Positions 17,154 to 23,319 of a stretch of 23,319 bases of DNA are shown piece by piece; position 1 is the stretch's first letter, and every line of letters starts with the position of its first letter. The notes below the pieces were generated by a model. It made no database searches and was not told the origin of the DNA. It was given only the letters and a program-made list of their open reading frames with translations. This stretch comes from Azorhizobium sp943369575. GTDB taxonomy: Bacteria > Pseudomonadota > Alphaproteobacteria > Rhizobiales > Xanthobacteraceae. Both the position numbers and the translations under genes were made by a program. The stretch lies in the NCBI GenBank assembly GCA_943369575.1, contig CALRNP020000067.1, forward strand, positions 1 through 23,319, in the 5' to 3' direction.

Positions 17154-17245
17154 GGACCCCTCCTTGCGAGGGTGGAAGGAGACGCCACCGAATGCGACGC
17201 CTTTGGAGAAACGGAAAAAGGCCGCTCACGGGAGCAGCCCCACAT
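17150..17245 (-). CDS. Putative 31-residue leader ORF of the argD-argF operon
   Basis: Minus strand ATG 17245-17243 lies 5 bp past a predicted -10, so the transcript would begin at or next to the AUG (leaderless). The frame reads MWGCSRERPF... for 31 codons and ends in TGA that overlaps the argD GTG by four bases (GTGA). It has four Arg codons: CGT and CGG fall in the loop and 3' arm of the terminator hairpin at 17215-17239, and AGG AGG near the end forms the argD ribosome-binding site. Position and overlap are seen; translation and regulation are inferred. Because the frame is open far upstream in this GC-rich DNA, the ORF itself is weak evidence. Confidence 0.35.
   Translation of the reverse strand: MWGCSRERPFSVSPKASHSVASPSTLARRGP
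17215..17239 (-). terminator. Intrinsic terminator/attenuator in the argD leader
   Basis: On the minus strand GGCTGCTC pairs with GAGCGGCC (8 bp including one G-U) around a CCGT loop, followed directly by TTTTT (17219-17215). The G-U pair becomes a C-A mismatch on the plus strand, so it works only towards argD. It ends 61 bp before the argD start and begins about 6 nt after the predicted transcription start. Confidence 0.8.
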
Positions 17246-17250
17246 CGGGG

Positions 17251-17278
17251 ATTCTAATGATCGGTTGCGCGGGGTCAA
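17251..17278 (-). promoter_or_regulatory. Sigma70 promoter for argD with GANTC overlapping the -10
   Basis: Minus strand -35 TTGACC (17278-17273), 16-bp spacer, -10 TAGAAT (17256-17251). This is one of the best promoter matches in the window. The CcrM methylation site GAATC (17254-17250) shares four bases with the -10. GcrA is known to act with sigma70 at promoters carrying methylated GANTC sites, and gcrA itself is the divergent neighbour. Confidence 0.65.
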
Positions 17279-17334
17279 CACACCTTGCGTGGTTAACGAA
17301 TTCGCAACGACTTGGGGAAAACAGACCCTGAGGC

Positions 17335-17345
17335 GATTCAGACTC
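17335..17345. promoter_or_regulatory. Paired GANTC (CcrM/GcrA) sites upstream of gcrA
   Basis: GATTC (17335-17339) and GACTC (17341-17345) are separated by one base. They sit 18-24 bp upstream of a weak plus-strand -10 candidate, TATTGT (17364-17369), so they would lie around its -35. A gcrA promoter of Caulobacter is also controlled by CcrM methylation. Confidence 0.5.
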
Positions 17346-17387
17346 TTCGCGGGGCACGCCCCATATTGTAGGTTGCTCCTCGCCGGA

Positions 17388-17401
17388 CACGACATGTCGT
17401 G
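17388..17401. promoter_or_regulatory. Perfect 14-bp palindrome upstream of gcrA
   Basis: CACGACATGTCGTG is self-complementary across all 14 bases. It lies about 100 bp before the gcrA start, downstream of the likely promoter, and could be an operator or a hairpin in the gcrA leader. I do not recognise the binding protein. Confidence 0.4.
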
Positions 17402-17503
17402 CGGCACCGTTCCCAAGTGGCGTCGGATCCCCATATCCCGCGCGCGGTTCGCGCGTTTCGGGTGCGGCCGGGGATTGCGATGAGGCAGCCAAGGAGGAGA
17501 GCG

Positions 17504-18037
17504 ATGAGCTGGAACGACGAGCGCGTCGAACTCTTGAAGAAGCTCTGGGGCGACGGTTTGTCCGCCAGCCAGATTGCTGGAGAGCTCGGCGGCATCACCC
17601 GCAATGCGGTGATCGGCAAGGTCCACCGTCTTGGACTGTCCGGGCGGGCGAAGTCCCCCGCCGTGGCTGCCCGGCCGCGCAAGACCGCGCGCCCGGAAAC
17701 ACCGCCGGCGCCCCAGCGCCCCCAGGCCCCCAACCGGCCTGCGACGCACGGCAACACCGCGCTCGCCCCCGCTCTCGACGCCATTGTGGAGAGCGCACCT
17801 GCGCCCGCACCCGCGCCGCAGCAGTCCAACAATGTTCTGGCCATCGGCCAGCGCTGCACCATCATGAATCTGACGGAATCCACCTGCCGCTGGCCCATGG
17901 GCGAGCCCGGCACGGACTCCTTCTACTTCTGCGGCGGGCGCAGCGTGTCCGGGTTGCCCTATTGCACCCAGCACGCCCGCATGGCCTACCAGCCGGTGCA
18001 GGATCGCCGGCGTGATCGGCGCGTGGCGCGGATCTGA
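17504..18037 (+). CDS. gcrA: Cell-cycle transcriptional regulator GcrA
   Basis: GcrA binds sigma70 RNA polymerase and stimulates promoters with CcrM-methylated GANTC sites. 177 residues. The N-terminal DNA-binding helix-turn-helix is MSWNDERVELLKKLWGDGLS through GGITRNAVIGKVHRLGLSGR (1-47). A Pro/Ala-rich linker spans about 50-110. The C-terminal sigma-binding domain has IGQRCTIMNLTESTCRWPMG and FYFCGGRSVSGLPYCTQHA, with the conserved cysteines. ATG 17504 follows AAGGAGGAG at ideal spacing. It is divergent from argD across 350 bp that contain three GANTC sites, which suggests autoregulation and possible control of the arginine operon. Confidence 0.96.
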   Translation: MSWNDERVELLKKLWGDGLSASQIAGELGGITRNAVIGKVHRLGLSGRAKSPAVAARPRKTARPETPPAPQRPQAPNRPATHGNTALAPALDAIVESAPAPAPAPQQSNNVLAIGQRCTIMNLTESTCRWPMGEPGTDSFYFCGGRSVSGLPYCTQHARMAYQPVQDRRRDRRVARI

Positions 18038-18368
18038 GACCTCGCGCGGTTTGCCGGGCCGACCTGATTTTGCATTGGACAGGATCAAGGTCGCCGGCGC
18101 TCTGCGAGGTGGAACTTCGGGCTCCCGTGGCCCATGCCACGGGACAGCCCATCCGATGCCCCTTAAGTCCGGTCCCGCATACGCGGCTGCCGGGCGGCAG
18201 GGCCACCGATCAAGCCGACAGCCTACGAGCTGGATGTTGCAGATCGACGACGGTTCAGCGCGACACCTGCCCTGCCGTTTCCTTTGACCTCTCTCGCCTG
18301 CACCGATCCGCCCGAACAGCACGCGCATGGTCCGACCAGCGTGCGGTGCAAGCGGATCAACGCGGGCG
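18038..18368. other. Gene-free stretch between gcrA and the exported paralogues
   Basis: 331 bp between the converging gcrA and the gene at 18369. I see no credible ORF with a ribosome-binding site. The only clear structure is a perfect 8-bp stem TCCCGTGG/CCACGGGA (18123-18130, 18137-18144) with a 6-nt loop, 85 bp after the gcrA stop and without a T run; it may be the gcrA terminator. Confidence 0.5.
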
Positions 18369-18668
18369 CTAGCGTCGGTCGCGGGTGGGATCGAAGCAGG
18401 TATAGCCCACGAAACACTGCGGACTGTTGCGCGTCGGCACCCAGGCGGGATCGAGCGTCTGGTCCGCCGGGCAGAACTGGCGGCTGACGACGTAGCGGTC
18501 ATAGGTGGTCGGGCTGGTGGAAAGCACCACCGCGCCGCCGGTGCGCACCAAAGTGGCCGCCTGGCTGCAAGTCATCTGAGTGCTGGCCGGCAAGGCCAGG
18601 GCTGCCATCGGCAGGAACGCGGCCGAGGCCACCACCGCCGCGCCGGCACCGCGCGCAAACTTCCACAT
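18369..18668 (-). CDS. Small exported four-cysteine protein, paralogue 1
   Basis: 99 residues. A signal peptide (MWKFARG, hydrophobic stretch, cleavage likely after ALA near residue 25) leads into a compact domain with four cysteines: MTCSQAATLV, SRQFCPAD, SPQCFVGY and YTCFDP. Between the first two lies VVLSTSPTTYDRYV, also conserved in the neighbour at 18827. The cysteines probably form two disulfides in the periplasm. ATG 18668 has GGGAGAG upstream; the longer open frame lacks a signal peptide at its start. Similar four-cysteine small proteins occur widely in rhizobia as hypothetical proteins, to my recollection; function is unknown. Confidence 0.75.
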   Translation of the reverse strand: MWKFARGAGAAVVASAAFLPMAALALPASTQMTCSQAATLVRTGGAVVLSTSPTTYDRYVVSRQFCPADQTLDPAWVPTRNSPQCFVGYTCFDPTRDRR

Positions 18669-18826
18669 GCAACTCTCCCGCACGGCAGTCTTCACCGAAC
18701 GCTCTTGAACACCGCGCTTGATGATCGTCTTGCGGGCCATGCACCCGCGACCGGGCGGACCATAGCCGCAAATCGCCGCCCCCGGAACAACCCGCCGCGC
18801 GCACCACACGTCGACGCACGCGCTCG

Positions 18827-19159
18827 TTACCAGCGCCAGCGGTCGCGGTCCGGCTCGTAGCAGGTGTAGCCGATGAAGCATTGCGCATTGTCGCGCGTGC
18901 GCTCAAAGGCCGGGCGGGTCGCTTCATCCGGCATGCAGAAGCGGCGATCGGACACATAGCGGTCGAAGGTGGTGGCGGAGGTGTCCAGCACGATGCCGCC
19001 GCTGCGGGCCACCAGCGCCTGAACCGCGGCGCAGGTCATGCTTGGGGTCGCAGGCCGGGCCTGTGCCGCGGGAGCCCCCAGGGTCAGCGCCACCAGGATG
19101 CCGAAACCGGCCCGGCCCGTGCGCCAGCAGCGCGATGACGGGCAATGCTCTGATGTCAT
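18827..19159 (-). CDS. Small exported four-cysteine protein, paralogue 2
   Basis: 110 residues. The N-terminus (MTSEHCPSSRCWRTGR, then AGFGILVALTLGAPAAQA) looks like a signal peptide with an extended n-region; cleavage near residue 35. The mature part matches the gene at 18369: MTCAAVQALV, GGIVLDTSATTFDRYVSDR, RFCMPDE, NAQCFIGYTC and the ending DRDRW. All four mature-part cysteines align. ATG 19159 follows GGGGAG. The pair are tandem, on the same strand and 158 bp apart, so they may be expressed separately. No catalytic motif is visible. Function is unknown. Confidence 0.75.
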   Translation of the reverse strand: MTSEHCPSSRCWRTGRAGFGILVALTLGAPAAQARPATPSMTCAAVQALVARSGGIVLDTSATTFDRYVSDRRFCMPDEATRPAFERTRDNAQCFIGYTCYEPDRDRWRW

Positions 19160-19287
19160 GGCTGCGCTCCCCTGATCGCCGCCGCATTATCCGGCACCGC
19201 GTTCCACAGGCGCAAGACGGGCGGCTTTCCGGATGCAACCGAGGGCGGGGGCGCCGGTTCCCGGCCGCCCCCATCCTCTCGCATGCC

Positions 19288-19320
19288 CCTGCCGGGCGGC
19301 GCGCCTGCGCGCCCGGCAGG
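19288..19320 (-). terminator. Strong hairpin downstream of the Bug-type receptor gene
   Basis: Perfect 11-bp stem CCTGCCGGGCG/CGCCCGGCAGG with an 11-nt loop, starting 8 bp after the stop of the gene at 19329. No T run follows. Very stable, so a Rho-assisted terminator or 3'-end stabiliser is likely. Confidence 0.55.
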
Positions 19321-19328
19321 ATGGGCGT

Positions 19329-20300
19329 TCACTCGGAAATGGACGCCCCAGACGCCTTCACCACCGGCGCCCACTTCGCCAGTTCGGCCTTCACATGCGC
19401 CGCCAATTGGTCCGGCGTGCTGCCGACCGTCACGGCGCTGAGGTCCGCCAGCTTGGCCTGGACCTCGGGGTCCGCCACCGCCTGCGCGCCCGCCTTGGCT
19501 AGCTTGTCGATGATAGCCATGGGCGTGCCCGCCGGGGCGAAGATGGCGTTCCAGCTATAGGTTTCATAGCCGGGCAGACCGGATTCCGACACCGTCGGCA
19601 GATCGGGGGCGGCGGGCGAGCGCTCCTTGGTGGTAATGGCAAGGCCGACCACCGAGCCTTTGCGGATGTGGCCGATGGCCGAGGGCAGATTGTCGAACAT
19701 GATCTTCACCTGGCCGCCCACCAGATCCAGCATGGCGGGGCCGGCGCCCTTATAGGGCACATGCACCATCTTCACCCCGGCCATGCTCTCGAACAGCGCG
19801 CCGGACAGATGCAGCGGCGTGCCGACGCCGGAAGAGGCATATTCATATTTGTCGGGATTGGCCTTGAGCAGCGCGATCAGTTCCGCCGTCGTCTTCACGT
19901 TCAGCGACGGGTGGACGATCACCACGTTGGGAACGTTCACCAGCAGCGACACCGGCGCGAAATCCTTCACCGGGTCATAGGGCATCTTGGTGTAGAGCGC
20001 GGGGTTGATGGCGTGGGTGGCCACGGTGCCCATGAGCACGGTATAGCCATCCGGCGCGGCGCGGGCGACAGCGGCGGCGCCCACGTTGCCGCCGGCCCCG
20101 CCCCGATTGTCCACCACCACCGGCTGCTTGAGGATGTCGCCCATCTTGGCGGCGATGATGCGGGCGACGATGTCGGTGGAGCCGCCCGCCGCGAACGGCA
20201 CCACCAGCCGAATGGGACGGTTGGGATAGCTGTCCTGGGCCGCGGCGGCGCCCGTCCAGATGGTGGCGGCAAGGGCAATGATGCCAAACAGTCGCTTCAT
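19329..20300 (-). CDS. Bug/TctC-family periplasmic solute-binding protein
   Basis: 323 residues. A signal peptide (MKRLFGIIALAATIWTGAAA, cleaved before QDSYPNRPI) is followed by the tripartite tricarboxylate receptor domain: RLVVPFAAGGSTDIVAR, VVVDNRGGAGGNVGA, PDGYTVLMGTVATHAINPAL, HVPYKGAGPAMLDLVGGQV and DLPTVSESGLPGYE. These proteins bind carboxylates or related acids for TctAB-type secondary transporters, or act as sensors; the ligand is not predictable. ATG 20300 follows GGAGGAG. No tctA/tctB genes are adjacent, so this is an orphan receptor, a very common situation for the family. The 138 bp upstream hold no gene. Confidence 0.92.
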   Translation of the reverse strand: MKRLFGIIALAATIWTGAAAAQDSYPNRPIRLVVPFAAGGSTDIVARIIAAKMGDILKQPVVVDNRGGAGGNVGAAAVARAAPDGYTVLMGTVATHAINPALYTKMPYDPVKDFAPVSLLVNVPNVVIVHPSLNVKTTAELIALLKANPDKYEYASSGVGTPLHLSGALFESMAGVKMVHVPYKGAGPAMLDLVGGQVKIMFDNLPSAIGHIRKGSVVGLAITTKERSPAAPDLPTVSESGLPGYETYSWNAIFAPAGTPMAIIDKLAKAGAQAVADPEVQAKLADLSAVTVGSTPDQLAAHVKAELAKWAPVVKASGASISE

Positions 20301-20438
20301 GGTTCTGGTCTCCTCCGCATCTATCCTAGCGGAAGATGAAGCGCAGAACGAAGCCTCCTGGCACCCGCACCGCCCGCGGCGCAGGGTTATCCCCACGCCG
20401 TGGCATCGCGCGGGACCGGCCGGCAGGGCCGGGCCGGC

Positions 20439-21140
20439 TCAATGGGCGCGGGCGAACATCTCGTTGAACGAGTAGCCGGCCCCGCGCACGGTGCGGATGG
20501 GATCGGACTGGCGACCGCGGTTGATCGCCTTGCGCAGGCGCCCCACGTGCACGTCCACGGTGCGCTCGTCGATATAGACGTCCTGACCCCAGACCCCGTC
20601 GAGCAATTGCTCGCGCGAGAATACACGGCCGGGGCTCTGCATCAGAAATTCCAGCAGGCGGAACTCGGTCGGCCCCAGATGGATCTCGCGCCCGGCCCGG
20701 TGCACCCGATGGGTCTCCCGGTCCAGTTCGATATCGCCGGCGCGCAGCAAGGTGGCCACATGCTCGGGCTTGGCCCGGCGCAGCAAGGCCCGCACCCGCG
20801 CCAGAAGCTCCGGCACGGAGAAGGGCTTGACCACATAATCATCGGCGCCGGTGGCAAGCCCCCGGACGCGCTCGGTTTCCTCGCCGCGCGCGGTCAGCAT
20901 GATGACGGGAAGACGCTCCGTCTCGGGCCTGGTGCGCAGGCGCCGACACAGTTCGATCCCGGAGAGGCCCGGCAGCATCCAATCAAGAATGACCAGATCC
21001 GGCACGCTTTCGCGCAACCGGGTCTCGGCTTCATCGCCGCGGCCCACATTCTCGACGAAATACCCTTCCGACTCCAGATTGTACCGGAGCAGAAGGGTCA
21101 GGGGTTCCTCGTCTTCGATAATCAGAATACGCGCAGCCAC
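20439..21140 (-). CDS. phoB: Phosphate regulon response regulator PhoB
   Basis: OmpR-family response regulator that activates phosphate-starvation genes when phosphorylated by PhoR. 233 residues. The receiver domain has the acidic pair Glu9-Asp10, phospho-acceptor Asp53 in LVILDWMLPG, Thr83, and Lys105 in DDYVVKPF. The C-terminal winged helix contains LGPTEFRLLEFLM, RTVDVHVGRLRKAI and IRTVRGAGYSF. The start is GTG 21140, six bases after the phoU stop, so it is the last gene of the pst operon. No phoR follows it in this window. Identity as PhoB rather than another OmpR type rests on the pst-phoU context and the close match. Confidence 0.95.
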   Translation of the reverse strand: MAARILIIEDEEPLTLLLRYNLESEGYFVENVGRGDEAETRLRESVPDLVILDWMLPGLSGIELCRRLRTRPETERLPVIMLTARGEETERVRGLATGADDYVVKPFSVPELLARVRALLRRAKPEHVATLLRAGDIELDRETHRVHRAGREIHLGPTEFRLLEFLMQSPGRVFSREQLLDGVWGQDVYIDERTVDVHVGRLRKAINRGRQSDPIRTVRGAGYSFNEMFARAH

Positions 21141-21146
21141 GGATGA

Positions 21147-21875
21147 TTACCCCTGAAGGGTTCGCGCGGGAAACGACACCGACGTTTCGCTGGAGACGTC
21201 CGCCTTGGGGCGATCATCGGAGATCATGCTGCCGGAGACCATGTAGAACACGGTTTCGGCGATATTGGTGGCGTGATCGCCGATGCGCTCGATATTCTTT
21301 GCGCAGAACAGAAGATGCGTGCACACCGAGATGTTGCGCGGATCTTCCATCATGTAGGTCAGCAGTTCGCGGAACAGAGACGTGTACATGGTGTCGACAT
21401 TGGCGTCCTTGCGCCACACGTCCAAAGCCTTGGCCTGGTCGCGGCCGGCATAGGCGTCGAGCACCTCTTTGAGCTGCTCCAGCACCAGATCGGACATGTG
21501 CTCCACGCCGCGCACCAGCTTCTGCGGGTGATACTCGCCCTCGATGGCCAGCACGCGCTTGCCGACGTTCTTCGCCAGATCGCCGATGCGCTCCAGATCG
21601 TTGGAGATGCGCAGGGTGGCGACGATGTCGCGCAGATCGCTGGCCACCGGCTGGCGCTTGGCGATCACCAGGACGGCTTTGTCCTCGATCTCGCGCTGCA
21701 GTTGGTCGATGGCGGCATCCATCACCACCACGCGCTGAGCGGCGACGCCGTCGCGGCGGATCAGCGAGCCGACGGAATCGGACACCAGGCGCTCGGCCTG
21801 GCCGCCCATTTCCACGACCTTGCGGCCCAGTTCCTTGAGTTCGGCGTCGAAGGCCGAAACGGTATGATCGGACAT
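21147..21875 (-). CDS. phoU: Phosphate transport regulator PhoU
   Basis: PhoU is a cytosolic helical-bundle protein that restrains PstSCAB transport and keeps PhoR in the inactive state when phosphate is sufficient. 242 residues with two PhoU repeats; the metal-cluster motifs are NDLERIGDLAKNVGK (about 92-106) and KNIERIGDHATNIAE (about 194-208). The N-terminus HTVSAFDAELKELGRKVVEMG is typical. ATG 21875 has GGAG about 8 bp upstream. It is 19 bp downstream of pstB and 6 bp upstream of phoB on the same strand, so cotranscription is very likely. Confidence 0.96.
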   Translation of the reverse strand: MSDHTVSAFDAELKELGRKVVEMGGQAERLVSDSVGSLIRRDGVAAQRVVVMDAAIDQLQREIEDKAVLVIAKRQPVASDLRDIVATLRISNDLERIGDLAKNVGKRVLAIEGEYHPQKLVRGVEHMSDLVLEQLKEVLDAYAGRDQAKALDVWRKDANVDTMYTSLFRELLTYMMEDPRNISVCTHLLFCAKNIERIGDHATNIAETVFYMVSGSMISDDRPKADVSSETSVSFPARTLQG

Positions 21876-21894
21876 AAGGGGGCTCCCCCGCTGC

Positions 21895-22719
21895 TCAGCC
21901 GAAACGGCCGGTGATGTAATCGCGCGTCTTGATCTCCTTGGGGTTGGTGAAGATCACGTCGGACGTGCCGACTTCCACCAGTTCGCCAAGATAGAAAAAC
22001 GCAGTGAGATCGGCGCAACGGGCAGCCTGCTGCATGTTGTGCGTCACGATGACAATGGTGAATTCCTGCTTCAGCTCGTCGATCAGGTCTTCGATCTTCG
22101 AGGTGGAGATGGGATCCAGGGCCGAGGTCGGCTCGTCCAGCAGGATCACCTCCGGCCGCACGGCGATGGTGCGAGCGATGCACAGGCGCTGCTGCTGGCC
22201 GCCGGACATGCCGAGCGCCGAGGTGTGCAGGCGATCCTTGGTCTCTTCCCAGATCGCCGCCTTGCGCAGGCAGCTTTCCACCCGTTCGTCCATGGCCGCC
22301 TTGCCGATGCTCTCGTGCAGGCGCACGCCGAAGGCGATGTTGTCATAGATCGACATGGGGAACGGGGTCGGCTTCTGGAACACCATGCCGATGCGGCTGC
22401 GCACCACGGTGGAGTCCAGTTCCTTGCCCACCACATTTACGCCGTCGAACAGCACCTCGCCCTCGGCGCGCTGGCCGGGGTAGAGGTCATACATGCGGTT
22501 GAACACCCGCAGCAGCGTGGACTTGCCGCAGCCGGAGGGGCCGATCATCGCGGTGACGCGCTTCTCGGGGATCTGGAAGTTGATGTTCTTCAGGGCGTGG
22601 TTCTGCCCGTAGTAGAAGTTCAGGCCCTTGACGTGGATCTTGGTGGGAGCCTCCACGGCGCCGGGCTTGGCGCTGACGGAGGAGGACAGATTGAAGGTCG
22701 GGTCGACAGCAGAGTTCAT
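21895..22719 (-). CDS. pstB: Phosphate ABC transporter ATP-binding protein PstB
   Basis: ATPase of the high-affinity PstSCAB phosphate importer. 274 residues. Walker A GPSGCGKST (60-68), Q-loop VFQKPTPFP with Gln115, signature MSGGQQQRL (171-179, with Met where LSGGQ is usual), Walker B VILLDEP (191-197) and the switch His227 in VTHNMQQ. The characteristic PstB features IYDNIAFGVRLH and TSALDPIST are present. About 27 N-terminal residues precede the nucleotide-binding domain, which is usual in alphaproteobacteria. ATG 22719 follows GAGG. It lies 106 bp downstream of pstA, with a hairpin at the pstA stop. Confidence 0.97.
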   Translation of the reverse strand: MNSAVDPTFNLSSSVSAKPGAVEAPTKIHVKGLNFYYGQNHALKNINFQIPEKRVTAMIGPSGCGKSTLLRVFNRMYDLYPGQRAEGEVLFDGVNVVGKELDSTVVRSRIGMVFQKPTPFPMSIYDNIAFGVRLHESIGKAAMDERVESCLRKAAIWEETKDRLHTSALGMSGGQQQRLCIARTIAVRPEVILLDEPTSALDPISTSKIEDLIDELKQEFTIVIVTHNMQQAARCADLTAFFYLGELVEVGTSDVIFTNPKEIKTRDYITGRFG

Positions 22720-22819
22720 GGCAGGCCTCGTTCGGTCTCGGGCGCCCGCTGCATAAGAGCGCGGGCTATCGGGCGAAAGTCGATCGGGCGCGCGGCGCGC
22801 ATCCCAGGGCAGTCAGGAG

Positions 22820-22840
22820 GCGCGGTCAGTGTGACCGCGC
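22820..22840 (-). repeat. Hairpin spanning the pstA stop codon
   Basis: A perfect 9-bp inverted repeat GCGCGGTCA/TGACCGCGC with a 3-nt loop covers the last codons and stop of pstA. No T run follows on the minus strand. It could protect the pstA 3' end or uncouple pstB from pstA. Confidence 0.55.
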
Positions 22841-23319
22841 CAGCACGAGCCGCGACACCACGTTGAGCACCAGAACGCCCACCGTGATCAGCAACGCACC
22901 CGCCCAGGCCAGCGACACCCAGTCGTCGAACGGGCTGCCGGCATATTGATAGATGGCAATGGGCAGGCTCGCCATGGGCTTGCTCAGATCCACCGACCAG
23001 GAATTGTTGCCCAGCGAGGTGAACAGCAGCGGCGCCGTCTCGCCCGCGGCGCGGGCGATGGCCAGCAGAATGCCGGTGACGATGCCGGCGCGGGCCGCGC
23101 GCCAGGTGACCATCATCACCACCTTCCACTGCGGCGCCCCGAGCGCGAAGGCCGCTTCACGCAGGCCCACCGGCACCAGGTTCAGCATGTCCTCGGTGGT
23201 GCGCACGATCACCGGGATCACCAGGATCGCCAGCGCCAGCGAGCCGGCCCAGCCGGAGAAGCCGCCGAACGGCACCACCAGCAGCTGGTAGATGAACAGG
23301 CCCACCAGAATGGACGGCG
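22826..23319 (-). CDS. pstA: Phosphate ABC transporter permease PstA, 5' end beyond window
   Basis: Inner-membrane permease of PstSCAB. The last 164 codons are present and read in frame to the window edge (PSILVGLFIYQ). The ABC permease coupling loop is visible as LREAAFALGAPQWKVVMMVTW (EAA motif, about 112 residues from the C-terminus), preceded by IPVIVRTTEDMLNLVP and followed by AIARAAGETAPLLFT, all typical of PstA. At least three membrane segments remain. The stop is TCA 22828-22826 on the plus strand. pstC and probably pstS are expected to the right, together with the Pho box, which is therefore outside this window. Confidence 0.95.
   Translation of the reverse strand, partial: PSILVGLFIYQLLVVPFGGFSGWAGSLALAILVIPVIVRTTEDMLNLVPVGLREAAFALGAPQWKVVMMVTWRAARAGIVTGILLAIARAAGETAPLLFTSLGNNSWSVDLSKPMASLPIAIYQYAGSPFDDWVSLAWAGALLITVGVLVLNVVSRLVLARSH

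Noticed and set aside
17292..17306. A TTAA followed after seven bases by GCAA upstream of gcrA, recalling the CtrA box TTAA-N7-TTAA.
   Set aside because: The second half-site does not match, so it is only a half-site, which is common by chance.
17150..18502. A 450-codon minus-strand frame running through gcrA and the argD leader.
   Set aside because: It overlaps the well-supported gcrA on the other strand and has no recognisable domain. Only its last 31 codons, next to argD, are discussed as a possible leader ORF.
19329..20300. The idea that the lone Bug-type receptor serves the DctQ-DctM pair in this window.
   Set aside because: Bug/TctC receptors belong to the TctAB transporter class and differ from DctP and TAXI receptors; the genes are also 7.5 kb apart on opposite strands.
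20387..20395. TTATCCCCA, one mismatch from a DnaA box, between the Bug-type receptor gene and phoB.
   Set aside because: A single imperfect copy with no cluster, AT-rich stretch or origin-type genes nearby; expected by chance.

Overview
The window is GC-rich, gene-dense chromosomal DNA of an alphaproteobacterium, most likely Hyphomicrobiales (Rhizobiales) and perhaps a Xanthobacter/Azorhizobium-like Xanthobacteraceae. The inference rests on a full-length gcrA (cell-cycle regulator restricted to Alphaproteobacteria), a SAM-II riboswitch before metZ, the zapE-mdh-sucC order, the long two-domain dCTP deaminase and the pstA-pstB-phoU-phoB order. The family-level placement is a guess. I see no rRNA, tRNA, CRISPR array, insertion sequence or prophage.

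Layout. (1) 1-3538, minus strand: zapE, mdh and the 5' part of sucC (TCA cycle; sucC runs off the left edge). (2) 3830-4835, plus: two adjacent small exported paralogues of unknown function, the second with a Pro-Gly-Tyr repeat tail; then a FUSC-type membrane protein (4957-7200). (3) 7225-9774: dcd (minus) and metZ (plus), divergent. The gap holds a near-perfect palindrome, a good sigma70 promoter, a clear SAM-II riboswitch with its pseudoknot, and a Cys-containing 28-codon ORF that overlaps the metZ start. (4) 9890-13839, plus: TRAP transporter subunits DctQ and DctM without a receptor gene, apaG, and a TrkH potassium transporter. (5) 13891-17153, minus: argD-argF (4-nt overlap) followed by hslO. 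The argD leader carries a promoter whose -10 overlaps a GANTC site, an ORF starting at the predicted transcription start, and an intrinsic terminator inside that ORF, an arrangement like an attenuator. (6) 17504-18037, plus: gcrA, with two GANTC sites and a 14-bp palindrome upstream. (7) 18369-19159, minus: two small exported four-cysteine paralogues; then a lone Bug/TctC-type binding protein (19329-20300). (8) 20439-23319, minus: phosphate regulon pstA (partial), pstB, phoU, phoB.

Most genes are housekeeping. The parts that reward attention are regulatory: the metZ leader (riboswitch plus coupled ORF), the argD leader (possible arginine attenuator tied to a CcrM/GcrA methylation site), and the gcrA upstream region. 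The two pairs of small secreted paralogues are the main unknown proteins. I did not find a convincing new multi-gene defence or metabolic system.
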